This document shows positions 1 through 7,972 of a stretch of 20,320 nt of DNA, in pieces; positions within the stretch are counted from its first letter, which is position 1; each line of letters opens with the position of its first letter. The position numbers were made by a program, and so were the translations under genes. Location: positions 1 through 20,320 of the forward strand of contig JAEDIL010000023.1 in NCBI GenBank assembly GCA_016292455.1, written 5' to 3'. The notes beneath the pieces are model-generated. The model had not been told where the DNA came from. It worked only from the letters and a program-made list of their open reading frames with translations, and searched no databases. The stretch is from Clostridiaceae bacterium (lineage in GTDB: Bacteria; Bacillota; Clostridia; Oscillospirales; Acutalibacteraceae).

Positions 1-67
1 TACAGCTTCGGGGTGAAGAAAACGGTTTCTGCATCTAAATGTGACAGCCCCTTTTGCATATATCGGG

Positions 68-1120
68 TTAAACACAGTAAAAATTCGTTTCCCACGCGGG
101 AATATACGGGTGATGTCTAAGATATATTCTGTAATCATTCCTGATTGAAAGAATCTTTCCGGGCAGGGCGAAAAAGTCCTCGTTTCTGTGGTAGGCGCAG
201 ACATAAAGCTTTGGTTTGAACATCTCAATCGTTTTCCTTGCTCCGTCAATCGCATTAAGCTCAGCACCCTCAATATCCATCTTGATAAAACTCACCGGCT
301 CGTTGACAACGTTGTCAACGCTGTCAAAAAAGACGGGAACACCCTTTGCACTTTCGCGGGAATTACGCCCGGCTTTTTTTTCAAAAAGCCTTGCTTCCTT
401 TCTGTTCCACGCACCGAGATTAAAGCGTTCGAGATTTTCAAGATTCCCGGTTTTCGCACAAAGCTTTCTGAAATTCTTTTCGTCAGGCTCAAAGGCAAAA
501 ATACGATTATATTTTCCTCCGGTGAATGAAAGAAACTCCCTGATTGTGTCGCCGTCATAAGCGCCGAGGTCAACAATGCTTTCATCTTCCGAAAGGCAGA
601 GGATGCTCTCATAAACTTCTCTTTTTTCACTTTGGCAGGAAAAGAGGTATTCTGTTTTTCCGCTGATTTTGAAGTTCAGAACGTCAAGAAAAACCTTCTT
701 TGACTTCTCGTCTGCGAGAAGTGAAAACGCCTTTTCAAATTTCTCTTCGTTTTCAGAAAGATAATCAAGATCAAAAAGACCTTTTCCTGCAATAGGAACT
801 GTGGGAGAATAAAGACGGTGCTTTTCCGAAAGCGAGCGGACAAAGTTAAGCATTTTTTCGTCGTGGACGGCAAAGGTCATAAGAATTATGAAGTCGCTGT
901 ATTTTTCTTCGGCTTCCCTGAGAGTGAGAACCCTTTTGCCGTGGAAAAGCTGACCTCTGACAAAGCCATCGCTTGCAAAGGTATCCGAAAAAGAGATTTT
1001 TCGCTTTTCAAGCTCATCAATAATCATATCTGCTCCGTTGCCCATTCCGTAAAGCACGATCGGCAGCGTTTCCTCTTTCAGAAGCGACCAGAGCTCTTTT
1101 TCCCTGATTTTTTCAAGCAT
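68..1120 (-). CDS. FkbM family SAM-dependent methyltransferase
   Basis: This predicted cytoplasmic methyltransferase (350 aa) should transfer a methyl group from S-adenosylmethionine, usually to a hydroxyl of a sugar or natural product; the substrate cannot be read here. Residues 182-190 (IVDLGAYDG) form SAM motif I, 208-213 (FAFEPD) the acidic ribose-binding motif, and 281-287 (MDIEGAE) is the signature FkbM stretch. Residues 20-110 look like a separate Rossmann-like N-terminal domain with a glycine-rich turn (GMGNG, 25-29), as in the two-part FkbM proteins of Clostridia. I chose the ATG at 1120 because GGAGGTG stands 6 bases before it. A longer frame reaches a TTG at 1189, but it would run through the promoter. 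It is a lone gene pointing away from the ATPase operon. Family assignment is firm; the role is unknown. Confidence 0.88.
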   Translation of the reverse strand: MLEKIREKELWSLLKEETLPIVLYGMGNGADMIIDELEKRKISFSDTFASDGFVRGQLFHGKRVLTLREAEEKYSDFIILMTFAVHDEKMLNFVRSLSEKHRLYSPTVPIAGKGLFDLDYLSENEEKFEKAFSLLADEKSKKVFLDVLNFKISGKTEYLFSCQSEKREVYESILCLSEDESIVDLGAYDGDTIREFLSFTGGKYNRIFAFEPDEKNFRKLCAKTGNLENLERFNLGAWNRKEARLFEKKAGRNSRESAKGVPVFFDSVDNVVNEPVSFIKMDIEGAELNAIDGARKTIEMFKPKLYVCAYHRNEDFFALPGKILSIRNDYRIYLRHHPYIPAWETNFYCV

Positions 1121-1160
1121 TGCGTTCACCTCCGCAGGAATATTCATCGGATTTGTTATA

Positions 1161-1189
1161 ATAATACCACCTGAATACAGACTTTTCAA
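1161..1189 (-). promoter_or_regulatory. Sigma-A type promoter of the FkbM methyltransferase gene
   Basis: On the minus strand TTGAAA (1189-1184) is followed by a 17-base spacer and TATTAT (1166-1161), each 5 of 6 to consensus. Transcription should start near 1154, giving a leader of about 34 bases with the SD at its end. Its position inside the longer reading frame argues for the downstream ATG at 1120. Confidence 0.6.
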
Positions 1190-1291
1190 GGCGTTGTTAT
1201 GAACCGAGCTTCCCCGGTCTTATGTTTAAATTACTTTTCTTGATTCGCAAAATATTTGTTGGCTTTGAACACAGGTTTTTGATTTTACAGC

Positions 1292-1319
1292 TTGAATAAA
1301 TAAAAATTAGTGATATAAT
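1292..1319 (+). promoter_or_regulatory. Extended -10 promoter of the V-type ATPase operon
   Basis: TTGAAT (1292-1297), a 16-base spacer and a perfect TATAAT (1314-1319) preceded by TGA (1311-1313) make an extended -10 promoter. The start point would be near 1326, leaving a very short leader of about 20 bases that is mostly the SD AGGAGG (1334-1339). It is divergent from the methyltransferase promoter, with about 100 bases between the two -35 elements. Confidence 0.6.
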
Positions 1320-1346
1320 TAGACATCATGAAAAGGAGGCGTTGAA

Positions 1347-1658
1347 ATGGACGAGCTGATAAAAAAGCTTATTGAGGTTGACAAAGCCGCAAGAAAAAGC
1401 GTTGAAAATGCCGCTCAGAGCCGCCTTGACGCCGTCAGGGAGCTTGACGAAAGAAAACAAGAGCTGCGCGAGGAAAACGAGAGAGAATTTCTTGAAATTT
1501 CCGAAAAAATGAAAAATGACGCTTTCTCAGAGCTCGAAAGAGCCGAAAAATCAATTGCCGAAAAAGAGGCGGCTGTTGCCGCACATCTGACAAAGGCTTT
1601 TGAGGAAAACTCTGAAAAATGGGTGAGCGACGCAGTTGCAGGTATTATCGGCTGCTGA
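1347..1658 (+). CDS. V-type ATPase peripheral stalk subunit (G/H-like)
   Basis: This is a small (103 aa), highly charged, almost wholly alpha-helical protein with Glu/Lys/Arg heptad-like spacing over residues 5-90, no membrane segment and no catalytic motif. That is the appearance of the V/A-type ATPase subunit G/H (NtpF in Enterococcus hirae), which pairs with subunit E as a right-handed coiled coil forming the peripheral stalk. Sequence identity is weak in this family, so the call rests mainly on coiled-coil character and first position in a complete V-ATPase operon, where this subunit normally sits. AGGAGG lies 7 bases before the ATG. The gene ends 24 bases before the start chosen for subunit C. 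Confidence 0.75.
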   Translation: MDELIKKLIEVDKAARKSVENAAQSRLDAVRELDERKQELREENEREFLEISEKMKNDAFSELERAEKSIAEKEAAVAAHLTKAFEENSEKWVSDAVAGIIGC

Positions 1659-1682
1659 TTTTTGAAAAAAGAGGTGACGACT

Positions 1683-2768
1683 GTGTCGAAGGCTTCAAAC
1701 GCCGTTCTTGCTCTTTCAAGGTCATTTTACGGAAAAAGCATTTCTCAAAAGCAGTATGACGAGCTGCTTTCCTGCCGCAGCTCAAACGAAATTGCGGCAT
1801 ATCTCAAAGCGAACACCGAGTACGCCGGCGAGATTGAAAGCTCAAAGCTCAGCGATTTTCCGCCGCGTGTTCTTGAAGACCTTGTTCAGAAGCTGCGCTT
1901 TTCAAGGTTCGGTGCGCTTTGCCGCTATGAGCTTGCTGTCGGCGATGATTTTTATAAATACTTTATTATCAAAACAGAAATTGAACAGATTCTGCATTGT
2001 ACGCTTCTGATTTTTTCAAAAAAGACCGAATCATATCTTCTCCAGGTTCATCCCTTTGTGGACAGGCACCTGAGCATTGATCTTTTTGCCCTCGGCAGGG
2101 CAGACTCCCTTGAAGAGGTTGCCTACTGCCTTGAAAAAACTCCCTACGGAAAGCTTTACAGACGGCTTGTCAACGACCCGTTCAGAAGCTATCTTTCATT
2201 TGAGCTTGCTTTCAGCGGTCTTTTTGAAGCAAGATTACAGAAGCTGATTGAAAAAATAGGAGGCAAAAAAGAACGCCGCGCTGTTTTTGAAACTGCCGCC
2301 CGCAGTCGCGACTGCAAGATGCTGGCGTCTCTTTACCGCGCTCTGAAGTATTATCCGCAAAGGCTGGATGCACTTTCGGGCTTTATCCTCTCCTCGGTCA
2401 GCGTGTCGCTTTTTTCCGAGCGGCAGCGAAAAAAGCTTGCAGGCTGCAAAACAACGCAGGAGCTTTTTGCAGCGATTGAAAAATCGCCATATAAAGATTG
2501 GGCAGGAGGAGACGGCGATTTTGAAAAGGAGCTTAAACGCTCGCTTCATTCCTATTGCAAAAAAGAACTTCGGTTTTCCTCCTATCCGCCGGTAGTCATG
2601 CTTTGCTACCTTATTTTGTCTCTTGATGAGTGCACGAATCTTGTCAGGATAATTGAGGGATGTAAATACGGCATATCTGCGCAGGAGATAAGAAAAAACC
2701 TCATCTTAACGGACGATGAAAGCGGTGACCGCACGGCAACAGGTTCTCACCGACCGGCAGATGGCTAA
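1683..2768 (+). CDS. ntpC: V-type ATP synthase subunit C (d subunit)
   Basis: Subunit C (361 aa, AC39/d family) is the funnel-shaped adaptor that couples the V1 rotor shaft (D-F) to the membrane c-ring. The protein is soluble and helical, carrying the AC39-type N-terminal segment (NAVLALSRSF, then KQYDELLSC) and a C-terminal helix region with DECTNLVRIIEG; about 350 residues is usual. I start it at the GTG at 1683, which has GAGGTGA at 1671-1677; an in-frame TTG at 1662 has no SD and would add seven residues. The last 15 or so residues are hydrophilic and poorly conserved. Its position between the stalk subunit and subunit I is a local order; in E. hirae it follows subunit E. The stop codon overlaps the SD of ntpI. 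Confidence 0.9.
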   Translation: MSKASNAVLALSRSFYGKSISQKQYDELLSCRSSNEIAAYLKANTEYAGEIESSKLSDFPPRVLEDLVQKLRFSRFGALCRYELAVGDDFYKYFIIKTEIEQILHCTLLIFSKKTESYLLQVHPFVDRHLSIDLFALGRADSLEEVAYCLEKTPYGKLYRRLVNDPFRSYLSFELAFSGLFEARLQKLIEKIGGKKERRAVFETAARSRDCKMLASLYRALKYYPQRLDALSGFILSSVSVSLFSERQRKKLAGCKTTQELFAAIEKSPYKDWAGGDGDFEKELKRSLHSYCKKELRFSSYPPVVMLCYLILSLDECTNLVRIIEGCKYGISAQEIRKNLILTDDESGDRTATGSHRPADG

Positions 2769-2782
2769 GGAGGTTTGTTGAA

Positions 2783-4696
2783 TTGGCTATTGAAAAAATG
2801 AAATTCGTCAGGATAAACGGTCCTGCCTCTCAGCTTAATAAGCTGATAACGGCATGCTGCCTTGACGGAAACTTCCACCCGGAATACGCCGGGAACTTTA
2901 TTTCGCAATCCATGGGCTATACTGCGCTGAACGAGGAAAACCCGTATTCACAGCTGTTTGCCAACATCAAAGAGCTTGCTTCCTCGCTGGGCGTCAGCCT
3001 TGATGATGCGAAAAAAATCAAGGGTACCGTTATTGACGAGCGCACGAAAGAGTATATCAGTTCAATCGGAGAAACGCTCAATACCCTCGGCGAGGAAAGA
3101 AAGAATCTCACCGAACAGCTTGAACAATGCAAAGAGGGAATTGAAAAGTATTCCCATTTCACGGGGCTCGGAGTGAGCCTTGACGAAATTTTTGACTGCA
3201 AGTTCATTTGTCCGCGTTTCGGCTTTTTGCCTAAGGACGGTTACCTGAAACTCAACCGCGGCTATTCGGAAAACCCGTATATTCTTTTCTGCCCATGCTC
3301 GTCAAACGACTCGGGTTATTGGGGAGCGTACTTTGCGCCGAGAGAGCGAGAGGACGAGATTGACGGAATTTTTGCTGCGCTGCATTTTGAACGGCTTCAT
3401 ATCCCCTCCGCTGTCGGAACAACGGACGATATAATCAAGAGCCTTGAAGAAAACATTGAGCTTGTCGGAGAGCGGCAGAAGGAGCTAGACGAAAAGATTA
3501 TGGCAATCTGGGAACGCGAGGGCGACAGAATCAAATCGCTTTACCTCAGACTTATGGAGCTCAACTCCGTGTTCGAGCTTCGCAAGTATGCCGTTCACCA
3601 CGAAAAAAGCTGCTTCTTTGTCGGCTGGATTCCGGCGGCAGGCGAGGAAAAGTTCAGGCGCAGATTTGAAAAATACCCCGAGTTTGTGATGGAAATTGAG
3701 GACCCGGAAAAGAACTCCTCTCCGCCGGTCAGACTCAAAAACACAATTCTTTCCCGCCCGTATACCTATTTTGTTAAAATGTACGGTCTGCCGTCCTACG
3801 GAGACATTGACATAACCGCTTTCGTTGCCGCAACATATACGCTTTTGTTCGGAATAATGTTCGGCGATGTCGGTCAGGGCTTTGTTCTTGCCCTCGGAGG
3901 TCTGCTTGCGTGGAAACTTAAAAAGATTGAGCTTGGAAAAATCCTTGTTCCCTGCGGGGTATCTTCAATGTTTTTCGGCTTCCTGTTCGGCTCTGTGTTC
4001 GGTTTTGAAGAGCTGCTTGACCCGGTCTACCACGCAATGGGCATGAAGTCGAAGCCGCTTTCGGTCATGGAATCAATCAACACGGTTTTGCTTTTTGCAA
4101 TCGGAATCGGCGTTTCGCTCGTTGCCGTTGCCATAGTAATCAGCACGATAACTAACCTGAGGAAAAAGAAGTTCGGAACTGCGCTGTTCTCCGAAAACGG
4201 GCTTGCCGGTCTGGTTGTCTATATCGGCGGCGCAAACCTTGCCTATTCCTTCATGGCAAAGGAAGGAATTTTCCCGACGGGTATCAGCGTGGTAATGCTG
4301 CTTGTCGGAATTGTCGTTCTCTTCTGCAAGGAGCTTCTTGCGCCCCTGCTTGACGAGGGCAGATTCAAAAAGCCCGAAAGCATCGGAGACTTCATTTTGC
4401 AGAATCTTTTTGAATGTATCGAATATATTCTTTCCTATTTCAGCAACACCGTTTCGTTCCTGCGTGTGGGTGCGTTTGTAATTGTTCACGCAAGTATGAT
4501 GATGGTTGTGTTCACTCTCGCCGGAGACACGTCAACGGTCAAAGGAATGATTGTTGTTGTTCTCGGCAACATTGTTGTCATTGCGCTTGAAGGTCTTCTG
4601 ACCGGAATTCAGGGATTGCGCCTTGAATTCTACGAAATGTTCAGCCGCTTCTATGAGGGCGAAGGACGTCCCTTTGAGGCTGCAAAAATCCGGTAA
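2783..4696 (+). CDS. ntpI: V-type ATP synthase subunit I (a subunit)
   Basis: Subunit I (637 aa) is the membrane stator that forms the two ion half-channels against the rotating K ring. Residues 1 to about 340 are a soluble domain with long helices that binds the peripheral stalks. The remainder is a multi-span membrane domain beginning near FVAATYTLLFGIMFGDVG. The essential arginine that faces the K-ring glutamate is visible as R561 in SFLRVGAF. The closing segment LEGLLTGIQGLRLEFYEMF is the family signature. Length is normal (about 650). The start is a TTG at 2783 with AAGGAGG nine bases upstream; no in-frame ATG is better placed, since the next is at 2798. The SD overlaps the stop of ntpC, suggesting coupling. 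Confidence 0.95.
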   Translation: MAIEKMKFVRINGPASQLNKLITACCLDGNFHPEYAGNFISQSMGYTALNEENPYSQLFANIKELASSLGVSLDDAKKIKGTVIDERTKEYISSIGETLNTLGEERKNLTEQLEQCKEGIEKYSHFTGLGVSLDEIFDCKFICPRFGFLPKDGYLKLNRGYSENPYILFCPCSSNDSGYWGAYFAPREREDEIDGIFAALHFERLHIPSAVGTTDDIIKSLEENIELVGERQKELDEKIMAIWEREGDRIKSLYLRLMELNSVFELRKYAVHHEKSCFFVGWIPAAGEEKFRRRFEKYPEFVMEIEDPEKNSSPPVRLKNTILSRPYTYFVKMYGLPSYGDIDITAFVAATYTLLFGIMFGDVGQGFVLALGGLLAWKLKKIELGKILVPCGVSSMFFGFLFGSVFGFEELLDPVYHAMGMKSKPLSVMESINTVLLFAIGIGVSLVAVAIVISTITNLRKKKFGTALFSENGLAGLVVYIGGANLAYSFMAKEGIFPTGISVVMLLVGIVVLFCKELLAPLLDEGRFKKPESIGDFILQNLFECIEYILSYFSNTVSFLRVGAFVIVHASMMMVVFTLAGDTSTVKGMIVVVLGNIVVIALEGLLTGIQGLRLEFYEMFSRFYEGEGRPFEAAKIR

Positions 4697-4759
4697 CTGA
4701 AAGCAGTTGCCGCGAGGATAAATCAACTTGAATAATGTATTTTTCGGGAGGAAACAAAA

Positions 4760-5236
4760 ATGGATTCTTTTCTTTATGCACTGATTATTATCGTTCCGGC
4801 TGTCGTTCTGATGTTTTCTGCGTTCTACACCTTTAAAAAGAGAATGGAAGGCGGCAGCATTAAAAAGGCTGTCAGAGTCAACCTTGCAACTTTCCTTGTT
4901 CTCATCGTAATGGTCAGCGTTTTTGCTTTTGTTGCTTCTGCTGAAAACGGCGCTGACGCTGCCGCCGCACCTGCTGCCGCAACCGAAACGGCTGCCGAAG
5001 CAGAGGAGGAAAGCTCTTCCTCTTCAAAAGGACTCGGACTTCTTGCCGCCGGTCTTGTAACCGGTCTTGCCGGAATCGGCGGCGGTATTGCCGTTGCAGC
5101 CGGTGCTCCCGCCGCAATCGCAGCAACCAGCGAAGACCCCAAGTCTTTCGGTAAGAGCCTTATTTTCGTTGCGCTCGGTGAATCCATCGCACTTTACGGC
5201 GTTGTTATTTCAATCCTTATTCTCAACAAGGTCTGA
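4760..5236 (+). CDS. ntpK: V-type ATP synthase subunit K (c-ring proteolipid), extended form
   Basis: Subunit K forms the ion-carrying rotor ring. The C-terminal part (residues 92-155) is a standard two-helix hairpin with a Gly/Ala-rich first helix, a polar SEDPKSFGK loop and the ion-binding glutamate E141 in ALGESIALYG; E141 lies where E139 sits in the E. hirae protein. Ahead of it are two further hydrophobic segments (about 4-24 and 41-61) and a 28-residue Ala/Glu/Ser linker (62-90). The N-terminal pair shows no obvious duplication of the hairpin and has no membrane carboxylate. The second segment ends in FVASA, so a signal-peptide reading is possible. The protein contains no glutamine, so the Gln ligand of known sodium rings is absent; the ion is uncertain. 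GGAGG stands 8 bases before the ATG. Confidence 0.92.
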   Translation: MDSFLYALIIIVPAVVLMFSAFYTFKKRMEGGSIKKAVRVNLATFLVLIVMVSVFAFVASAENGADAAAAPAAATETAAEAEEESSSSSKGLGLLAAGLVTGLAGIGGGIAVAAGAPAAIAATSEDPKSFGKSLIFVALGESIALYGVVISILILNKV

Positions 5237-5242
5237 GCAGAA

Positions 5243-5548
5243 ATGAGAATGTATCTTCTGAGCAGTGATGAGGACACCCTGACCGGTTTTCGCCTTGCCG
5301 GCGTTGAAGGAAAGCTCGCCCAGAGTGAGTCGGAGCTTCGCTCTGCCTTTGAGGCGCTTGAAAAAGACGAAACCGTGGGTATTGTTCTTGTTACACGCAC
5401 TCTTTCGGCAAATTACCGTTCGGTGATACTTGAAAAAAAGAAGTCTGCCCGACTTCTCATCACCGAAATACCGGATATGAAAAGTCCCGATGCCGGAATT
5501 GACTCAATTACGAGCTATGTCCGTGACGCCGTCGGAATTCAGGTCTGA
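5243..5548 (+). CDS. ntpG: V-type ATP synthase subunit F
   Basis: Subunit F (101 aa; called NtpG in E. hirae and AtpF in many annotations) is a small Rossmann-like protein that binds subunit D to make the central rotor shaft and modulates ATPase activity. The opening MYLLSSDEDTLTGFRLAGV and the central VGIVLVTRTL strand are typical of the family, and length matches the usual 100-105. It begins six bases after the ntpK stop with only a weak SD, so coupled translation is likely. An alternative ATG two codons downstream (5249) would give the same core protein. Confidence 0.9.
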   Translation: MRMYLLSSDEDTLTGFRLAGVEGKLAQSESELRSAFEALEKDETVGIVLVTRTLSANYRSVILEKKKSARLLITEIPDMKSPDAGIDSITSYVRDAVGIQV

Positions 5549-5595
5549 CCGGTGTTTTCCGGCAAAGATCCTTCAAGGAAAAGAGGGAAAGAATA

Positions 5596-6201
5596 ATGCT
5601 TAATCAAAACGATAAGATTGAACGCTTTTCTGAGATTATCAACAGAAATGCGCTTTCGCAATGTAAAAAGATAGAAAAGCAAACCGAAAAATTCAGAAAA
5701 GAGCAGCTCAGGGAGCTTGAATCAACCGCAAAGACTCAGCTCAAAAGCCGCATTGAATATGAAGCGCAGAGAATCACCACCCAGAAGGGCAGCCGAATTT
5801 CCGCTCTCATTTCCGAAAGCAGAATGAGGCTTGCCGCAAAGCGCGGGGAAATCACGGGCTGCGTTTTCAAAAAGGTTGAAGAAGAGCTGATGAAGTTTAC
5901 TCTGAGTCCTGCGTATTCTGATTTTCTGAAAAAGAGCATTGCCGCTTTGCTTGGAGAAGTGGGCGAAGGCGCGGTTGTCTATGTCAGAAAAGCTGACATG
6001 GAGCTTTGCCGCGGTCTTTCAATAAACGGAGTTTCCCGTTTTGAGGAAAGCGGAAAAATCAGGCTCGGCGGTGCTGCGGCTTCAAACGAAGAGGGAACGG
6101 TTTTTGCTGTTGATACGCTTGACAGCCGACTTGAAGAGCAGAAAGAGCTTTTCAAGGAAAGAGCCGATCTTTCAATCGATACGGGCGAGGTGAATGACTG
6201 A
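5596..6201 (+). CDS. ntpE: V-type ATP synthase subunit E
   Basis: Subunit E (201 aa) forms the peripheral stalk with the G/H subunit, holding the A3B3 head against the stator. The N-terminal half (about 1-100) is a long charged helix; the C-terminal half is the globular part that contacts the head, with FKKVEEELMKFTLSPAYSDF followed by a strand-rich region and a final GGAAASNEEGTVFAVDTLD stretch that resembles the family's conserved end. Length is near the usual 190-200. An SD (AGAGGGAAAG) precedes the ATG by a few bases. The stop overlaps the start of ntpA by one base (TGATG), implying coupled translation with the catalytic subunit. Confidence 0.88.
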   Translation: MLNQNDKIERFSEIINRNALSQCKKIEKQTEKFRKEQLRELESTAKTQLKSRIEYEAQRITTQKGSRISALISESRMRLAAKRGEITGCVFKKVEEELMKFTLSPAYSDFLKKSIAALLGEVGEGAVVYVRKADMELCRGLSINGVSRFEESGKIRLGGAAASNEEGTVFAVDTLDSRLEEQKELFKERADLSIDTGEVND

Positions 6202-7961
6202 TGGCTAACGAAAATCTGATCTACGGAATAAACGGCCCCGTTGTCACCGTCAAGGGTAAGACCGACCTTTCGATGATGGAAATGGTTTATGTCGGCGACG
6301 CTCATCTTGCCGGTGAAGTTATCGGAATTGAAAGCGATAAAACAACCATTCAGGTTTATGAGGAAACAGACGGTCTCTGTCCGGGCGAAAAGGTATATCC
6401 GACCGGTTCGCAGATGTGCGTAACCCTCGGTCCCGGCATACTCAGCAATATTTTTGACGGAATTGAGCGTCCGCTTCCGGCTCTGGAAAAAATGAGCGGC
6501 TGCTTCATTTCAAAGGGCATTTCGACTGCTGTTCTTGATGAAGAAAAGCAGTGGGATGTTCATATAACAGTTAAAGCCGGCGACAGTATTTCCGGCGGTC
6601 AGGTTTATGCCGAGACGCAGGAAACGCCCGTAATCAGGCATAAAATTATGCTTTCTCCGCTCCTTTTTGGAAAAATTGTTTCCGTAAAAGGCGACGGTCT
6701 TTACCGCGTGAACGATACTGTTGCCGTTCTTGAAGATGAGGACGGGGAACTTCATGAGCTGACCCTCTGCCAGAAATGGCCCATCAGGATTCCGCGCCCG
6801 GTGAAAAACCGTCTTCCGGCTGTGAAGCCGCTTGTCACCGGTCAGCGCGTTATTGACACGCTTTTCCCCGTTGCAAAGGGCGGTGCGGCGGCAATTCCCG
6901 GCGGTTTCGGAACGGGAAAGACCATGACTCAGCATCAGCTGGCGAAATGGTGCGACGCGGATATTATCATCTATGTCGGCTGCGGTGAACGCGGAAACGA
7001 AATGACTCAGGCGCTCTCGGAGTTTTCAGAGCTTATTGACCCGAAAAACGGCAGACCGCTGACGGACAGAACGGTGCTCATTGCAAACACCTCGAATATG
7101 CCTGTTGCGGCCCGTGAGGCTTCAATTTACACGGGCATCACCCTTGCAGAGTATTACCGCGATATGGGGTACCACACGGCAATTATGGCTGACTCAACGT
7201 CACGTTGGGCTGAGGCTCTGCGCGAGATTTCCGGACGCCTTGAGGAAATGCCCGCCGACGAGGGATTCCCTGCCTATCTTCCGTCGAGACTCTCCGAGTT
7301 TTATGAAAGAGCCGGCTACATGAATGTTCTTTCCGGCGGCGAAGGCTCGGTTACAATAATCGGTGCGGTTTCGCCGCAGGGCTCGGATTTTTCGGAACCC
7401 GTCACTCAGAACACAAAGCGCTTTACCCGCTGCTTCTGGGCGCTTGACAAGGCTCTTGCTTATGCAAGGCATTATCCGGCAATAAACTGGAACGACAGTT
7501 ACAGCGAATATGTTCCCGAGCTTGAAGAATGGTATCACGATAATGTCGGAGCGGACTTTATCCGCTACCGTGAGGAGCTTTGTTCAATTCTTTATGAGGA
7601 AAGCAGTCTCATGGAAATTGTCAAGCTCATCGGTGCGGACGTTCTGCCCGATGACCAGAAGCTGACAATTGAAATTGCAAGGGTTATCCGCGTAGGCTTT
7701 CTTCAACAGAATGCGTTCCATAAGGACGATACATTTGTTTCGCTTGAAAAACAGCTTAAAATGATGCATGCAATTCTGCATCTTTATCATAAGTGCCGCC
7801 AGATTGTTGCACTTCAGGTTCCTATTTCAAAGCTTGTTTCAACCGGGCTTTTTGATAAGCTTGTCAAAATGAAGTATGACGTTCCTAATGACAGGCTGTC
7901 AATGCTTGACGATTATATCAGTGAGATTGACAGAACTCTCGCTTCGTATCTCAACAAGTAA
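6201..7961 (+). CDS. ntpA: V-type ATP synthase catalytic subunit A
   Basis: Subunit A (586 aa, normal length) is the catalytic ATPase subunit of the A3B3 head. The Walker A loop is GGFGTGKT at residues 234-241, with K240 for the phosphates. YVGCGERGNEM follows, containing the glutamate conserved in the catalytic site, and PAINWNDSYSEY is the A-subunit signature near the adenine pocket. The region between the N-terminal beta barrel (1-75) and the nucleotide domain carries the 'non-homologous' insertion that distinguishes A subunits from F-type beta. GAGGTGA stands 7 bases before the ATG inside the ntpE end. ntpB follows after 11 bases. Confidence 0.98.
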   Translation: MANENLIYGINGPVVTVKGKTDLSMMEMVYVGDAHLAGEVIGIESDKTTIQVYEETDGLCPGEKVYPTGSQMCVTLGPGILSNIFDGIERPLPALEKMSGCFISKGISTAVLDEEKQWDVHITVKAGDSISGGQVYAETQETPVIRHKIMLSPLLFGKIVSVKGDGLYRVNDTVAVLEDEDGELHELTLCQKWPIRIPRPVKNRLPAVKPLVTGQRVIDTLFPVAKGGAAAIPGGFGTGKTMTQHQLAKWCDADIIIYVGCGERGNEMTQALSEFSELIDPKNGRPLTDRTVLIANTSNMPVAAREASIYTGITLAEYYRDMGYHTAIMADSTSRWAEALREISGRLEEMPADEGFPAYLPSRLSEFYERAGYMNVLSGGEGSVTIIGAVSPQGSDFSEPVTQNTKRFTRCFWALDKALAYARHYPAINWNDSYSEYVPELEEWYHDNVGADFIRYREELCSILYEESSLMEIVKLIGADVLPDDQKLTIEIARVIRVGFLQQNAFHKDDTFVSLEKQLKMMHAILHLYHKCRQIVALQVPISKLVSTGLFDKLVKMKYDVPNDRLSMLDDYISEIDRTLASYLNK

Positions 7962-7972
7962 GGGGGATAACA

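Noticed and set aside
2720..2780. Short overlapping frame (MKAVTARQQV...) at the end of ntpC
   Set aside because: It is only about 20 codons, lacks an SD, and resembles no ATPase subunit.
4825..5187. Long antisense reading frames opposite ntpK
   Set aside because: They mirror the GC-rich Ala codons of the c-ring gene, have no SD, and encode only low-complexity Ala/Ser/Arg sequence.
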